Assembly: GCA_045534635.1 (NCBI GenBank)
Contig: JAZSKB010000036.1
Location: 1 to 33,604, forward strand
Length of the DNA: 33,604 nucleotides
Direction of reading: 5' to 3'
Origin: UBA1205 sp045534635
Lineage (GTDB): Bacteria > Bacteroidota > Bacteroidia > Bacteroidales > WCHB1-69
Part shown: one piece after another, positions 16,177-25,208 of the stretch
How the letters are laid out: every line of letters starts with the position of its first letter
Numbering within the stretch: position 1 is the stretch's first letter
Position numbers and translations under genes: made by a program
Notes under the pieces: generated by a model
Told to the model about the DNA's origin: nothing
What the model saw: the letters and a program-made list of their open reading frames with translations, nothing else
The model's database searches: none

Positions 16177-19100
16177 ATGAAGAGAAAAGTATTTTTTATT
16201 ATCCTTGCATGTTGTTTGGGATATGGTGCGATAGCACAAAACATGAGTTATTGGATCACATTGAATGTGAAAAAGAATGAAATGATTTCATTTCGGATTA
16301 AGAATGGTAGTAGTAGCAGTTCCAACACCTATAGGGTTGTTAGTGGAAAAACATTTGGTAGTTTTACCATATCAGCGAATACTACATCTGAATACACAGT
16401 CTTAGCCGATGATACCATTATGACTATTTATGGTAATGTTTACGAGTTTTATTGCAATGGCAATGGCGATAAAATTACGGGTATTGATGTAAATAAAATG
16501 AGTTCCAGTTTTACTCACTTAGATTGCCACGGGTGTAATCTTTCCGATTTTTCTACTAATCATCGCTACCTTCGGACAATTAACTTAAACGATTGTAATT
16601 TAAATCGTTTATCTATAACGGAAAGTCATTACCTTCAATATCTATGGATAGATAGCAATAATTTGACTGCCAAAGATATAACTATCGGTTATACAGATGA
16701 AACGGGAACTGTAATGAGTTTGCAAGAAATTTCTGTTGTAGATAACCCATTTACAACACAAGATTACAACGATTTGTTGTGTGCTTTACCAAGTAGAGAA
16801 CATACTTCTGCAGGGAAATTTACAGCAGTGAAAACTCCTCAAGATACTACTGCTCTTAACGCTGTAACTTTAGCAAGTGCGACTATGGCTAATATGAAAA
16901 ATTGGATATTTCATTATTGGAAAAATCCAAATGGTAGCATGATTATTACTACAACGGGTACAGATGTTTGTATGCCTGAAGTTGATACTACTCAATACAT
17001 TACATTAAAAGTATTAAAAGGTAGAAATATTAGTATGAGAATAGCCGGTATGTTCAATGATGTTGTTAGAATTAAGAGTGGTGCTACCGATACTATTTTT
17101 TACGTTGGTCGTTGGAATAGTGCGACAAATTATATTGCTCCAACATTTTTGGCAGATGATTCCATTATGACTATTTATGGTAATGTGCAACGTTTTTTCT
17201 GCGATAGCAATGAATCAAGTGTTACCGGATTTGAATACCATGGAACATGTTTAAATCAACTATATTTGAGAAAAAATAATATAGATACATTAGTATTAGA
17301 TGCTCCAAATTTATATCAAATTAATGCAGAAAATGGTACGCTTAAATATGTAGATGTAACTAAATGTCCATATTTAACCTATTTGTATGCTTATAATAAC
17401 GAATTAACACATTTAGATGTTAATGAGAAATTATATGGTTTATATGTTTATAACAATAAACTATCTTATTTAGATGTTGCAAATTGTACAAATATACGTT
17501 ACGTGTATATTTACAATAACCCATTTACGACAGAAGCATACAATGATTTAATGTGTTCTTTACATAAAAATAGAAGCGATGGAAATTTTCGACCATTGTA
17601 TAATGACCAAGATACCAATAGTACTAAATGGGTTAGAGCAAATGCAAATATAGCACTACAAAAAAATTGGACAATACAATATGGAAATGGAAGTTCTGAT
17701 GCAGTAATACCAACAACAGGAAAAAAAGTTTGTAGTACAGTAAATTATAAAAGATATATTAAATTATCTGTAATGCAAGATTCTATTTTAGATTTCCAAA
17801 TGAAAACGTTAAACTCTAATCCTCCTGCTTTAGTTAGAATCTCTTGGGGTAACAATATAGACTCTATTGTTACTATAGGAAATAGCGAAAATTCTTATCG
17901 AATAGTAGCAATAGATACGAATATTATATTGTATGGAGATATAGATATTTTTTATAGTACTTCTAGTGTTGCTGCTTATCGTAATACGTTAACAGGTGTA
18001 GATGTAAGCCATAATACAGAATTGTGTACTTTAGACCTTAGTTATGCTAATAATTTGACCTATTTAAATATTGATGGTTGTACCAATTTACGAAGATTAT
18101 ACTTGTACCAATGTACTGCTTTAGGTGGTGAGATAAATTGTAGTGGTTTCAATCAATTGCAATATATCTATACTAACGGAATTGCACACAAAAAAGATGT
18201 AAAAGTAAACTTAAGTGGTTGTTCTAATTTACAAAGTGCTTCTTTCTACGCAGATTCTAATTTAACAGAATTAAACCTAACAGGTTGTAATATGTTGAGA
18301 ACATTAATGGTTACTGCTAATAGGAAATTGACAAGTTTAGATTTAAGTAATTTGAAAAATTTAGAAACATGTTCTACTTATTACAATACAGCCCTTTCCT
18401 CTCTAAATTTAAGTGGTTGTGTTAAGTTGTGTTCATTAGGTTTTTATAGAAATACAATGTTAAGTAGTGTGTATCTAACAGGATGTAGTAATATAGAAGT
18501 TATAACAGGCAATAATTGTCCATCGTTAACCACATTAAACTTACAATCTTGTAAAAAAATAAGATATATAAACGTTGATGATTGTAATTTATCATCATTA
18601 GATGTAAGTAATAGCAAATGGTTAACAACATTGAGAGCATACCGCAATGGCAAACTTACCTCATTGAACGCACAAGGTTGTACAGGATTGCGATACTTAT
18701 ACGCCGATAGTTCTTTATTGACAGAAACATCTGTAAATGTAAGAGGTTGTGTAGATTTGACCGAAATCTCATTAGCCAAATCACGTTTAACAAGTTTAGA
18801 TGTAAGTAGTTGTAAAAAATTAAATCGAATCTGGATATACAACAATCCATTTACAATAGAAGGCTTTAATGAATTTATGTGTTCCTTGCCAGACCATGCA
18901 GGAGAATCAACAAATTATAGAGTTCATATAGTAGATCAAGATAAGGATACAGTGTTAGATTATTTCCAAAATGCTTATTTACAATCAAATACAAAAATAG
19001 CAACAGATAAAGGTTGGAAATTTGGTAATAAGACCTCAAATTCTTCTTTTGCAAATAACATACCTCAAGGCTTTAGCACAGATTATATCTGTACCGATGC

Positions 19101-21159
19101 TAATATGAACAATTGCATAAAATTGAGCGTAAAAGAAGGAAGTACAATAAAAATAGACCTATTCGCAGATAGTGCCAATACAATAGTAAAAATGGTTAGC
19201 GGCGATTGGAGTGCAAAATTAAAAGTAAACCCAACATGGACAGGCTTCTTGTCTTGTCAAGCAATGGCTGATACTTTGGTGATTTATGGCGATGTGGCTA
19301 TGTTAAATTGTAACAACAATAGAGACAATATCTTAGCAATAGATGCTTCTAATCAAAGTGTATTGAGAAAATTGTATTGCTTCTACAATCGTTTGTCAAC
19401 TTTAAATCTTCAAGGTTGTGTAGCATTAGAAGAATTAACTTGTGCAAACAACGCATTGGAAACATTAGATGTAACCGATTGTAACTTGTTAACCAATTTA
19501 GAATGTAACAACAACGCATTAGTATCTTTGACAGCAAACAACAATCCTGTTTTGACTAAGTTGGTTTGTAATTCAAATAAATTAACATCATTAAATATAA
19601 ATAACAATCTATCATTGAATTATTTAGATTGTGGTTCAAATAGATTAGATGTATTGGATTTGAGTGCAAATACAGTATTGACAACCTTGAAATGTGCTAA
19701 AAATAATTTGTCAACATTAGACGTATCCAACAATCCAGTGTTGTCTTATATAGAATGTAATAGCAACAAATTGAACAATTTAGATTTGTCAAGTATCGAT
19801 TCATTGTTTACCTTGAAATGTAGTGAAAATGAATTGACAACCTTAGATATAAGCAATAATGTAGCATTGAATTATTTAGAATGCAATTCAAATCAATTGA
19901 ACAATTTGAATATAAGCAACAATACCGCATTGAGAACCTTGTCTTGCTACAAAAATGCATTTACAATTCAATCATACGATGAATTGATGTGCTCAATGCC
20001 AACAATAGATTCAGGCGAAACCGCTACCATATTCCCATTAGAAAATGCCAACGATATGAATGTATTAACATTTATGGCAACAAATGCAAACAACGCTATC
20101 GTTAAAAATTGGAACGTTCTTTACGCAAACAAAGAACAAATTCCTGCAACTTCAGGCAATTTTGACTGCGAAGGCGTTAACAAAGATAATTATATCGTTC
20201 TTGATGTAGTTGCAAATGCAATAGTTAATTTCTCATTGTCCGCAAATGCAAATACTCCTGTTAAAGTGTTGAATGGTTCTACCGAAGAATTATCTATCGT
20301 AAATGGAAACACTTCTTTGTCTTATACAGCAGAAGATAATACGATAACTATCTACGGTGATGTTTTACAATTGAATTGTGAAAACAATGTTATTTCTAAC
20401 ATTAAAGCAGAAAACAATGTATTGGAAGTATTGAAATGTGGAAACAATCAAATGACTTCTTTGGATATTGCAAATGCTCCTGCTTTGAAAGAGTTAAATT
20501 GCTCAAAAAATCAATTGTCAACGTTGAATTTAACTCAAAATAACGCTTTAGAACAATTGTATTGTGCAGAAAATCAATTGTTAACATTGAATGTTGCCAA
20601 TTGTGCAAATCTAACTCATTTGGATTTCTCAGGCAATAGAATTAAAAATATTGATATAGAGCAAAATCCAGCCTTGACAATGTTGGCAATTTATAACAAC
20701 CCATTCACAACAGGTATCACCGATACTTTGATGTGTGTATTGCCTCAAAGAAGTGTAAACGATAACGCAGTATTTATGCCAATTTTCGATAACAACGATG
20801 CAAATATTAACGAAATATTAGCAACAAATGCTAATAATGCAAAAGTTAAAAATTGGAATGTTGTAAACGCAAATATGGATACCGTTGCAACTAATGGAGA
20901 ATACGATTGTATCGATGGTGGTGTAAGTGTATCAGAAAGCGAAATTTTTGAAATTGCTTTGTATCCAAATCCAGCAAAATCTGTTTTGAATATAGAAAAT
21001 GCAACAGAAGATGTTCAAATTTTCGATATTACTGGTCGCTTGATTCTTTCTGAACAAAACCAAGGACAACAAGTTTTACAAATCAATGTATCTGAATTGT
21101 CTAATGGTATGTACTTTGTGAAAATAGGTAACTATATGACGAAATTTATTAAAGAATAA
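16177..21159 (+). CDS. Giant secreted leucine-rich-repeat protein, five modules, T9SS sorting domain
   Basis: 1660 residues with a signal peptide (FFIILACCLGYGAIAQ) and a type A T9SS sorting domain at about 1590-1660 (LYPNPAKS, FDITGR, GMYFVKIGNY). The middle is five homologous modules. Each opens with a beta-rich segment of about 55-60 residues ending in a conserved block (DTIMTIYGNV at 79; related blocks at 328, 580, 1032 and 1387), continues as short LRRs (LTSLDVSNN-type, about 21-23 residues), and closes with a NPFTTxxYNDLMCSLP-like capping motif (near 189, 447, 889, 1259, 1508) plus a KNW...C segment. Module 3 has the longest LRR run after module 4. Expected to be displayed on the surface or released, probably for adhesion or ligand binding; the ligand is unknown. 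Start choice is fixed by the signal peptide. Confidence 0.92.
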   Translation: MKRKVFFIILACCLGYGAIAQNMSYWITLNVKKNEMISFRIKNGSSSSSNTYRVVSGKTFGSFTISANTTSEYTVLADDTIMTIYGNVYEFYCNGNGDKITGIDVNKMSSSFTHLDCHGCNLSDFSTNHRYLRTINLNDCNLNRLSITESHYLQYLWIDSNNLTAKDITIGYTDETGTVMSLQEISVVDNPFTTQDYNDLLCALPSREHTSAGKFTAVKTPQDTTALNAVTLASATMANMKNWIFHYWKNPNGSMIITTTGTDVCMPEVDTTQYITLKVLKGRNISMRIAGMFNDVVRIKSGATDTIFYVGRWNSATNYIAPTFLADDSIMTIYGNVQRFFCDSNESSVTGFEYHGTCLNQLYLRKNNIDTLVLDAPNLYQINAENGTLKYVDVTKCPYLTYLYAYNNELTHLDVNEKLYGLYVYNNKLSYLDVANCTNIRYVYIYNNPFTTEAYNDLMCSLHKNRSDGNFRPLYNDQDTNSTKWVRANANIALQKNWTIQYGNGSSDAVIPTTGKKVCSTVNYKRYIKLSVMQDSILDFQMKTLNSNPPALVRISWGNNIDSIVTIGNSENSYRIVAIDTNIILYGDIDIFYSTSSVAAYRNTLTGVDVSHNTELCTLDLSYANNLTYLNIDGCTNLRRLYLYQCTALGGEINCSGFNQLQYIYTNGIAHKKDVKVNLSGCSNLQSASFYADSNLTELNLTGCNMLRTLMVTANRKLTSLDLSNLKNLETCSTYYNTALSSLNLSGCVKLCSLGFYRNTMLSSVYLTGCSNIEVITGNNCPSLTTLNLQSCKKIRYINVDDCNLSSLDVSNSKWLTTLRAYRNGKLTSLNAQGCTGLRYLYADSSLLTETSVNVRGCVDLTEISLAKSRLTSLDVSSCKKLNRIWIYNNPFTIEGFNEFMCSLPDHAGESTNYRVHIVDQDKDTVLDYFQNAYLQSNTKIATDKGWKFGNKTSNSSFANNIPQGFSTDYICTDANMNNCIKLSVKEGSTIKIDLFADSANTIVKMVSGDWSAKLKVNPTWTGFLSCQAMADTLVIYGDVAMLNCNNNRDNILAIDASNQSVLRKLYCFYNRLSTLNLQGCVALEELTCANNALETLDVTDCNLLTNLECNNNALVSLTANNNPVLTKLVCNSNKLTSLNINNNLSLNYLDCGSNRLDVLDLSANTVLTTLKCAKNNLSTLDVSNNPVLSYIECNSNKLNNLDLSSIDSLFTLKCSENELTTLDISNNVALNYLECNSNQLNNLNISNNTALRTLSCYKNAFTIQSYDELMCSMPTIDSGETATIFPLENANDMNVLTFMATNANNAIVKNWNVLYANKEQIPATSGNFDCEGVNKDNYIVLDVVANAIVNFSLSANANTPVKVLNGSTEELSIVNGNTSLSYTAEDNTITIYGDVLQLNCENNVISNIKAENNVLEVLKCGNNQMTSLDIANAPALKELNCSKNQLSTLNLTQNNALEQLYCAENQLLTLNVANCANLTHLDFSGNRIKNIDIEQNPALTMLAIYNNPFTTGITDTLMCVLPQRSVNDNAVFMPIFDNNDANINEILATNANNAKVKNWNVVNANMDTVATNGEYDCIDGGVSVSESEIFEIALYPNPAKSVLNIENATEDVQIFDITGRLILSEQNQGQQVLQINVSELSNGMYFVKIGNYMTKFIKE

Positions 21160-21185
21160 CATAATTAGTTCTGGTTTTAATGATG

Positions 21186-21218
21186 AATAGGTCTTGCTTT
21201 TGCGAGACCTATTTTTTT
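21186..21218 (+). terminator. Rho-independent terminator after the LRR gene
   Basis: A 12-bp stem (21186-21197 with 21202-21213, one T-G pair) around AATAGGTCT/AGACCTATT with a TTTT loop, ending in a T7 run. Confidence 0.92.
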
Positions 21219-21233
21219 GTACAAGAAAATTTG

Positions 21234-21390
21234 GCAACGTTGTTGCTTGTGTTCGGGCGGATTATAAATCCGCCTGCGTGGAGATGTAGGATTTGCAATC
21301 TTGCATATTAATTATAATTTTCGGTGTCTGAGCCTGTCGAAGACACCGAAAATAAAAAATCACGGCGTGTGTTCGCATTACAAATGCAGC
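21234..21390. repeat. Extragenic palindrome cluster after the LRR gene
   Basis: Contains GCAACGTTGTTGC (21234-21246), GGCGGATT-ATA-AATCCGCC (21256-21274), a decayed GGATTTGCAATC (21289-21300), and a perfect copy of the GTCTGAGCCTGTCGAAGAC hairpin with a 13-bp stem (21317-21329 with 21341-21353). GCATT-ACA-AATGC follows near 21375. The same families occur at 430-637 and 33566-33592. It fills most of the 317-bp gap before ettA. Confidence 0.85.
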
Positions 21391-21440
21391 CGAATGGCAA
21401 TTTTTATTTATGCTAATACCCAGTTTTGAATAAAAAATGT

Positions 21441-21448
21441 TATCTTTG
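21441..21448 (+). promoter_or_regulatory. -7 promoter element for ettA
   Basis: TATCTTTG followed by CA; predicted start about 22 nt before the ATG at 21477. The only nearby TTTG (21425-21428) is too close for a normal -33. Confidence 0.6.
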
Positions 21449-21476
21449 CAATAATATAAACCAAAACTAATAAAAA

Positions 21477-23150
21477 ATGGCAGACGATAAGAAGATAATA
21501 TTTTCAATGGTAAATGTAAGTAAAACGTACAATCCGGGAAAACAAGTACTGAAAAACATCTATTTGTCGTTTTTTTATGGGGCGAAAATAGGAGTTTTAG
21601 GGTTGAACGGAGCAGGAAAATCTTCACTGTTGAAAATAATAGCAGGATTGGATAAATCGTATTCTGGCGAAGTGGTATTTTCTCCGGGATATTCAGTAGG
21701 ATATTTACCCCAAGAACCAGAACTCGATAATACTAAAACCGCCAAAGAAATAGTAATGGAAGGTGTCGCCAATATTGTAGCGATATTGAAAGAATATGAG
21801 GAGGTAAACAATAAGTTTGCCGAACCAATGAGCGACGAAGAAATGAATAAATTAATCGAACGTCAAGGAGAGCTTACCGATTTGATAGAACAATACGACG
21901 CTTGGGAATTAGATGCTAAATTGAGCCGAGCAATGGACGCTTTGAATTGTCCGCCAGCAGATGCATTGGTAGCCAATTTATCAGGAGGTGAACGTCGTAG
22001 AATAGCATTGTGTCGTTTATTGTTGCAAGAACCTGATATACTGTTGTTAGATGAGCCTACCAACCATTTAGATGCAGAATCTGTTCAATGGCTTGAAATG
22101 CACTTGCAACAATACAAAGGAACTGTTATTGCTGTTACTCACGACCGCTATTTTTTGGATAATGTTGCAGGCTGGATTCTTGAATTAGATAGAGGAGAAG
22201 GAATTCCTTGGCAAGGAAATTATTCTTCTTGGCTTGAACAAAAAGCAAATCGTTTGCAAATGGAACAAAAACAAGAAAGCAAACGACAAAAAACATTGCA
22301 ACGTGAGTTGGAATGGGTGAGAATGTCTCCAAAAGCACGTCACGCAAAGGCAAAAGCCCGTTTGAATGCTTATGATAAATTGCTCAACGAAGATGTAAAA
22401 GAAAAAGAAGAACGTTTGGAAATTTATATTCCTAATGGTCCTCGATTGGGAACAAATGTTATTGAAGCAAAAAATGTTAGTAAATCGTTTGACAATAAAT
22501 TATTGTACGAAAATTTAAACTTCAATTTGCCTCCTAATGCTATTATAGGAATTATCGGTCCTAATGGTGTTGGTAAAACAACATTATTTAGAATGATAAT
22601 GGGCTTAGAAAAACCAGATAAAGGAGAATTTATTGTCGGCGAAACAGTAAAATTGGCGTATGTTGACCAACAACACGTAGAAATAGACCCTGAAAAAACA
22701 GTTTATGAAGTTATTTCAGGAGGAAATGAATTGATGACACTCGGAGGAAGACAAGTCAACGCAAGAGCATATATAGCACGTTTTAATTTTAGTGGAGCCG
22801 ACCAAGGTAAAAAAACAGGAGTCCTCTCTGGTGGAGAACGAAATCGTTTACATTTGGCAATGACTTTGAAATCGGAAGCCAATGTTTTATTGTTGGATGA
22901 ACCTACCAACGATATAGATGTCAATACTTTACGTGCATTGGAAGAAGCATTAGACGATTTTGCGGGTTGTGCAGTCATTATTTCTCACGATAGATGGTTC
23001 TTGGACAGAGTTTGTACACATATTTTGGCTTTTGAAGGTAATGCTCAACTTTATTTCTTTGAAGGAACATTTTCAGAATACGAAGAAAATCGTAAAAAAC
23101 GCCTTGGCGATGAACCAACTTCGGTTAGATATAAAAAATTGATGGAATAG
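21477..23150 (+). CDS. ettA: Energy-dependent translational throttle protein EttA (ABC-F ATPase)
   Basis: 557 residues, the usual EttA length, with two ABC ATPase domains and no membrane segments. Domain 1: Walker A GLNGAGKS (42-49), signature NLSGGERRR, Walker B LLLDEPTNHLD. Domain 2: Walker A GPNGVGKT, signature LSGGERNRL, Walker B LLLDEPTNDID. The inter-domain linker with WVRMSPKARHAKAKARL is the basic P-site tRNA interaction motif of ABC-F proteins, and EIYIPNGPRLG is characteristic of EttA. EttA binds the ribosomal E site and gates the first steps of elongation according to ATP/ADP ratio; this is known from E. coli and inferred here. It converges on the comEC-like gene, with 13 nt between the stops. 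Confidence 0.95.
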   Translation: MADDKKIIFSMVNVSKTYNPGKQVLKNIYLSFFYGAKIGVLGLNGAGKSSLLKIIAGLDKSYSGEVVFSPGYSVGYLPQEPELDNTKTAKEIVMEGVANIVAILKEYEEVNNKFAEPMSDEEMNKLIERQGELTDLIEQYDAWELDAKLSRAMDALNCPPADALVANLSGGERRRIALCRLLLQEPDILLLDEPTNHLDAESVQWLEMHLQQYKGTVIAVTHDRYFLDNVAGWILELDRGEGIPWQGNYSSWLEQKANRLQMEQKQESKRQKTLQRELEWVRMSPKARHAKAKARLNAYDKLLNEDVKEKEERLEIYIPNGPRLGTNVIEAKNVSKSFDNKLLYENLNFNLPPNAIIGIIGPNGVGKTTLFRMIMGLEKPDKGEFIVGETVKLAYVDQQHVEIDPEKTVYEVISGGNELMTLGGRQVNARAYIARFNFSGADQGKKTGVLSGGERNRLHLAMTLKSEANVLLLDEPTNDIDVNTLRALEEALDDFAGCAVIISHDRWFLDRVCTHILAFEGNAQLYFFEGTFSEYEENRKKRLGDEPTSVRYKKLME

Positions 23151-23163
23151 TAAATATTTTTTA

Positions 23164-25206
23164 TTATTTTAAATTAACAATTAAAGCATTTTCTTTAAGG
23201 TTGAAACAATTAATCGACAACGTATCACATTGTTTTATAATGCGTTGTCGATTTTTATAAGAAAAAGTGCCGTCTAAAAGTAATGTGTCAAAATGAATTT
23301 TCTCTTTTAATTTTTCTATATTATAATAATTGTTGTTGCTTAAAATCAAATAGTTAGCATTGATGTTCGTTTTTCCAACAATAGGATTTTGATGTAAAAA
23401 TAAAATTGTTTTGTTGCCAATAGTAAAATAATTTTCATTAGTGAAATTTTGTATGCTTTGGTACCGATTGAAAATCCGATAGTTGTCGCAATTGAAATGT
23501 ATGTCTTTGTTATTTAGTGAATCCCAAGTAAAACAATGCACATTTTTTCCGTAGAAATAATCAATAATTGGTGTAGAATTTGTACTATAAAATACAATTT
23601 GATTGAGGTTTAAAACGTCAAATTGTTTTTTTATTTCTAATGCTAAAAAACAGAGAGTAATTCCAAGCGAAAGAAAAATAAATTTTTTTCTTTTATAAAT
23701 AAATATAGAAGCAAAAGTTAAAATGAAAGCATATATAAGTAAAGTTTGTAAAGCAGAAAAAGCAATACCATTGGTAGTAGAAAAAGGTAAATGTTCAATG
23801 CCGACAATACAAAAATTCATACATTGAATAATTTTAATCAATATCCAAGAAAGAAATTGAAAAATAGGATTGTAAAAAGAAAAAATTAGTACTAAAATAC
23901 CAGAACAAACAACAATAGGAGCCAATGAAATAACAATAATATTTGTAAGTAAAAAATAATTAGGGAATTGATGAAAATAAAATGTAGCCAAGGGAGCCGT
24001 TGCAAGTTGAGCCGCTAACGAAACAGTAATAATTCCCCAAATGTAATTTCCAATTTTAGTTCGACAATTGTAAATGCCTGCTAAATTGGGTTGTAACCAA
24101 ACAATACCAAAAACCGCTAAATAAGAAAATTGAAAACCAATTTCAAGGATTAGTAAAGGGTTGAAAATCAGAAGAAAAAGCATAGAAACAAAAAGATTAT
24201 TATAAGTGTTGGTTTTTCTTCCTAAAACACCACCAATCGCCATAAAAGTAAACATAGTAGCCGCTCTCATAACAGAAGGAGAAAGTCCTGTAATACAAGC
24301 ATATCCCCATATAACGATAAGTAAAACAAAAGTTTTTATAATTTTACTTTTTCTGTTGAAATCCATAAATGCTAACAAAAAGTTGATAATCATAAAGATG
24401 ATACCAACATGCATACCAGAAACACATAAAATATGACTTGCACCCGCTGCAGCGTAACTTTGAGCGAGTTCGGGGTCAAGTTTGTCGTCAGAACCTAATA
24501 AAATAGAGGCAATAATACCAAATTCTTTTATATCTAAATCGGCTTTTGAAAATATGTTTAAAAATGTATTACGCCAAGAAATAGCGTGTTTCATAATAAA
24601 ATTACCTTGATTGTGCCGATATAGTGTCCATGCCCAATGTGGTATATATGATTGAATATGCGTATTTTTTATTTTTAAATAATCTTTATAGTCAAATGCT
24701 TTTGGATTTTTCGATGATTCTATATTTTGTAATTTAGTAAATAAATATAATTCATCACCGTATGAAATTAATTGAGAATTTTTGTCTTTTTCGATATATA
24801 TTATTGAGTTATAATTTGTTGATTTCCAATTGTTATTGTCTTTTATAGCAACAATTTTTCCATTTAATTTTATGCTTTTTTGTTTTTCAATAGGAACTTC
24901 GTTGACAACAAATTTACAATGATGATATTCTTCAAAAATTGTTGTCGGTGGAAGCAGACTTGTAATATGATATTGAGTGCGTACAATACCAGTAAAGGTG
25001 ATAATAATTAAAATAACAATATTTAAAATATTGTATTTTAACATAAAACGTTTTAGCAAAGTAAGACATAAAATGGCAATAAAAACCACAATAGCCAAAG
25101 CAGGAATTGTTGGAATATTAGGAATAAAACCATAGAACGCAAGTAAAATTCCTATAATAAAAGCGGTTAGAAATCTAACTAATGGATATTTTGACCAATT
25201 AAACAC
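23164..25206 (-). CDS. ComEC/Rec2-family membrane protein
   Basis: 680 residues with an N-terminal membrane pair, a soluble OB-like region (about 60-200) and a competence domain with many helices (about 215-500) that includes SHILCVSGMHVGIIF and the conserved GLSPSVMRAATMF block. In naturally competent bacteria ComEC forms the inner-membrane channel for single-stranded DNA uptake. The C-terminal 140 residues occupy the place of the usual metallo-beta-lactamase domain, but no HxHxDH motif is visible, so nuclease activity is doubtful. It is the last gene of the operon led by guaA and starts 2 nt after the substrate-binding protein ends. Family call is firm; a role in transformation is not shown. 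Confidence 0.88.
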   Translation of the reverse strand: MFNWSKYPLVRFLTAFIIGILLAFYGFIPNIPTIPALAIVVFIAILCLTLLKRFMLKYNILNIVILIIITFTGIVRTQYHITSLLPPTTIFEEYHHCKFVVNEVPIEKQKSIKLNGKIVAIKDNNNWKSTNYNSIIYIEKDKNSQLISYGDELYLFTKLQNIESSKNPKAFDYKDYLKIKNTHIQSYIPHWAWTLYRHNQGNFIMKHAISWRNTFLNIFSKADLDIKEFGIIASILLGSDDKLDPELAQSYAAAGASHILCVSGMHVGIIFMIINFLLAFMDFNRKSKIIKTFVLLIVIWGYACITGLSPSVMRAATMFTFMAIGGVLGRKTNTYNNLFVSMLFLLIFNPLLILEIGFQFSYLAVFGIVWLQPNLAGIYNCRTKIGNYIWGIITVSLAAQLATAPLATFYFHQFPNYFLLTNIIVISLAPIVVCSGILVLIFSFYNPIFQFLSWILIKIIQCMNFCIVGIEHLPFSTTNGIAFSALQTLLIYAFILTFASIFIYKRKKFIFLSLGITLCFLALEIKKQFDVLNLNQIVFYSTNSTPIIDYFYGKNVHCFTWDSLNNKDIHFNCDNYRIFNRYQSIQNFTNENYFTIGNKTILFLHQNPIVGKTNINANYLILSNNNYYNIEKLKEKIHFDTLLLDGTFSYKNRQRIIKQCDTLSINCFNLKENALIVNLK

Positions 25207-25208
25207 AT

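Noticed and set aside
18444..18845. 133-codon reverse frame
   Set aside because: It lies inside the LRR gene and mirrors its repeats; codon use fits the forward gene.
19300..19940. Regularly spaced repeats that could suggest a CRISPR array
   Set aside because: The period and sequence come from leucine-rich repeats in a continuous reading frame; units are not identical and there are no spacers or cas genes.
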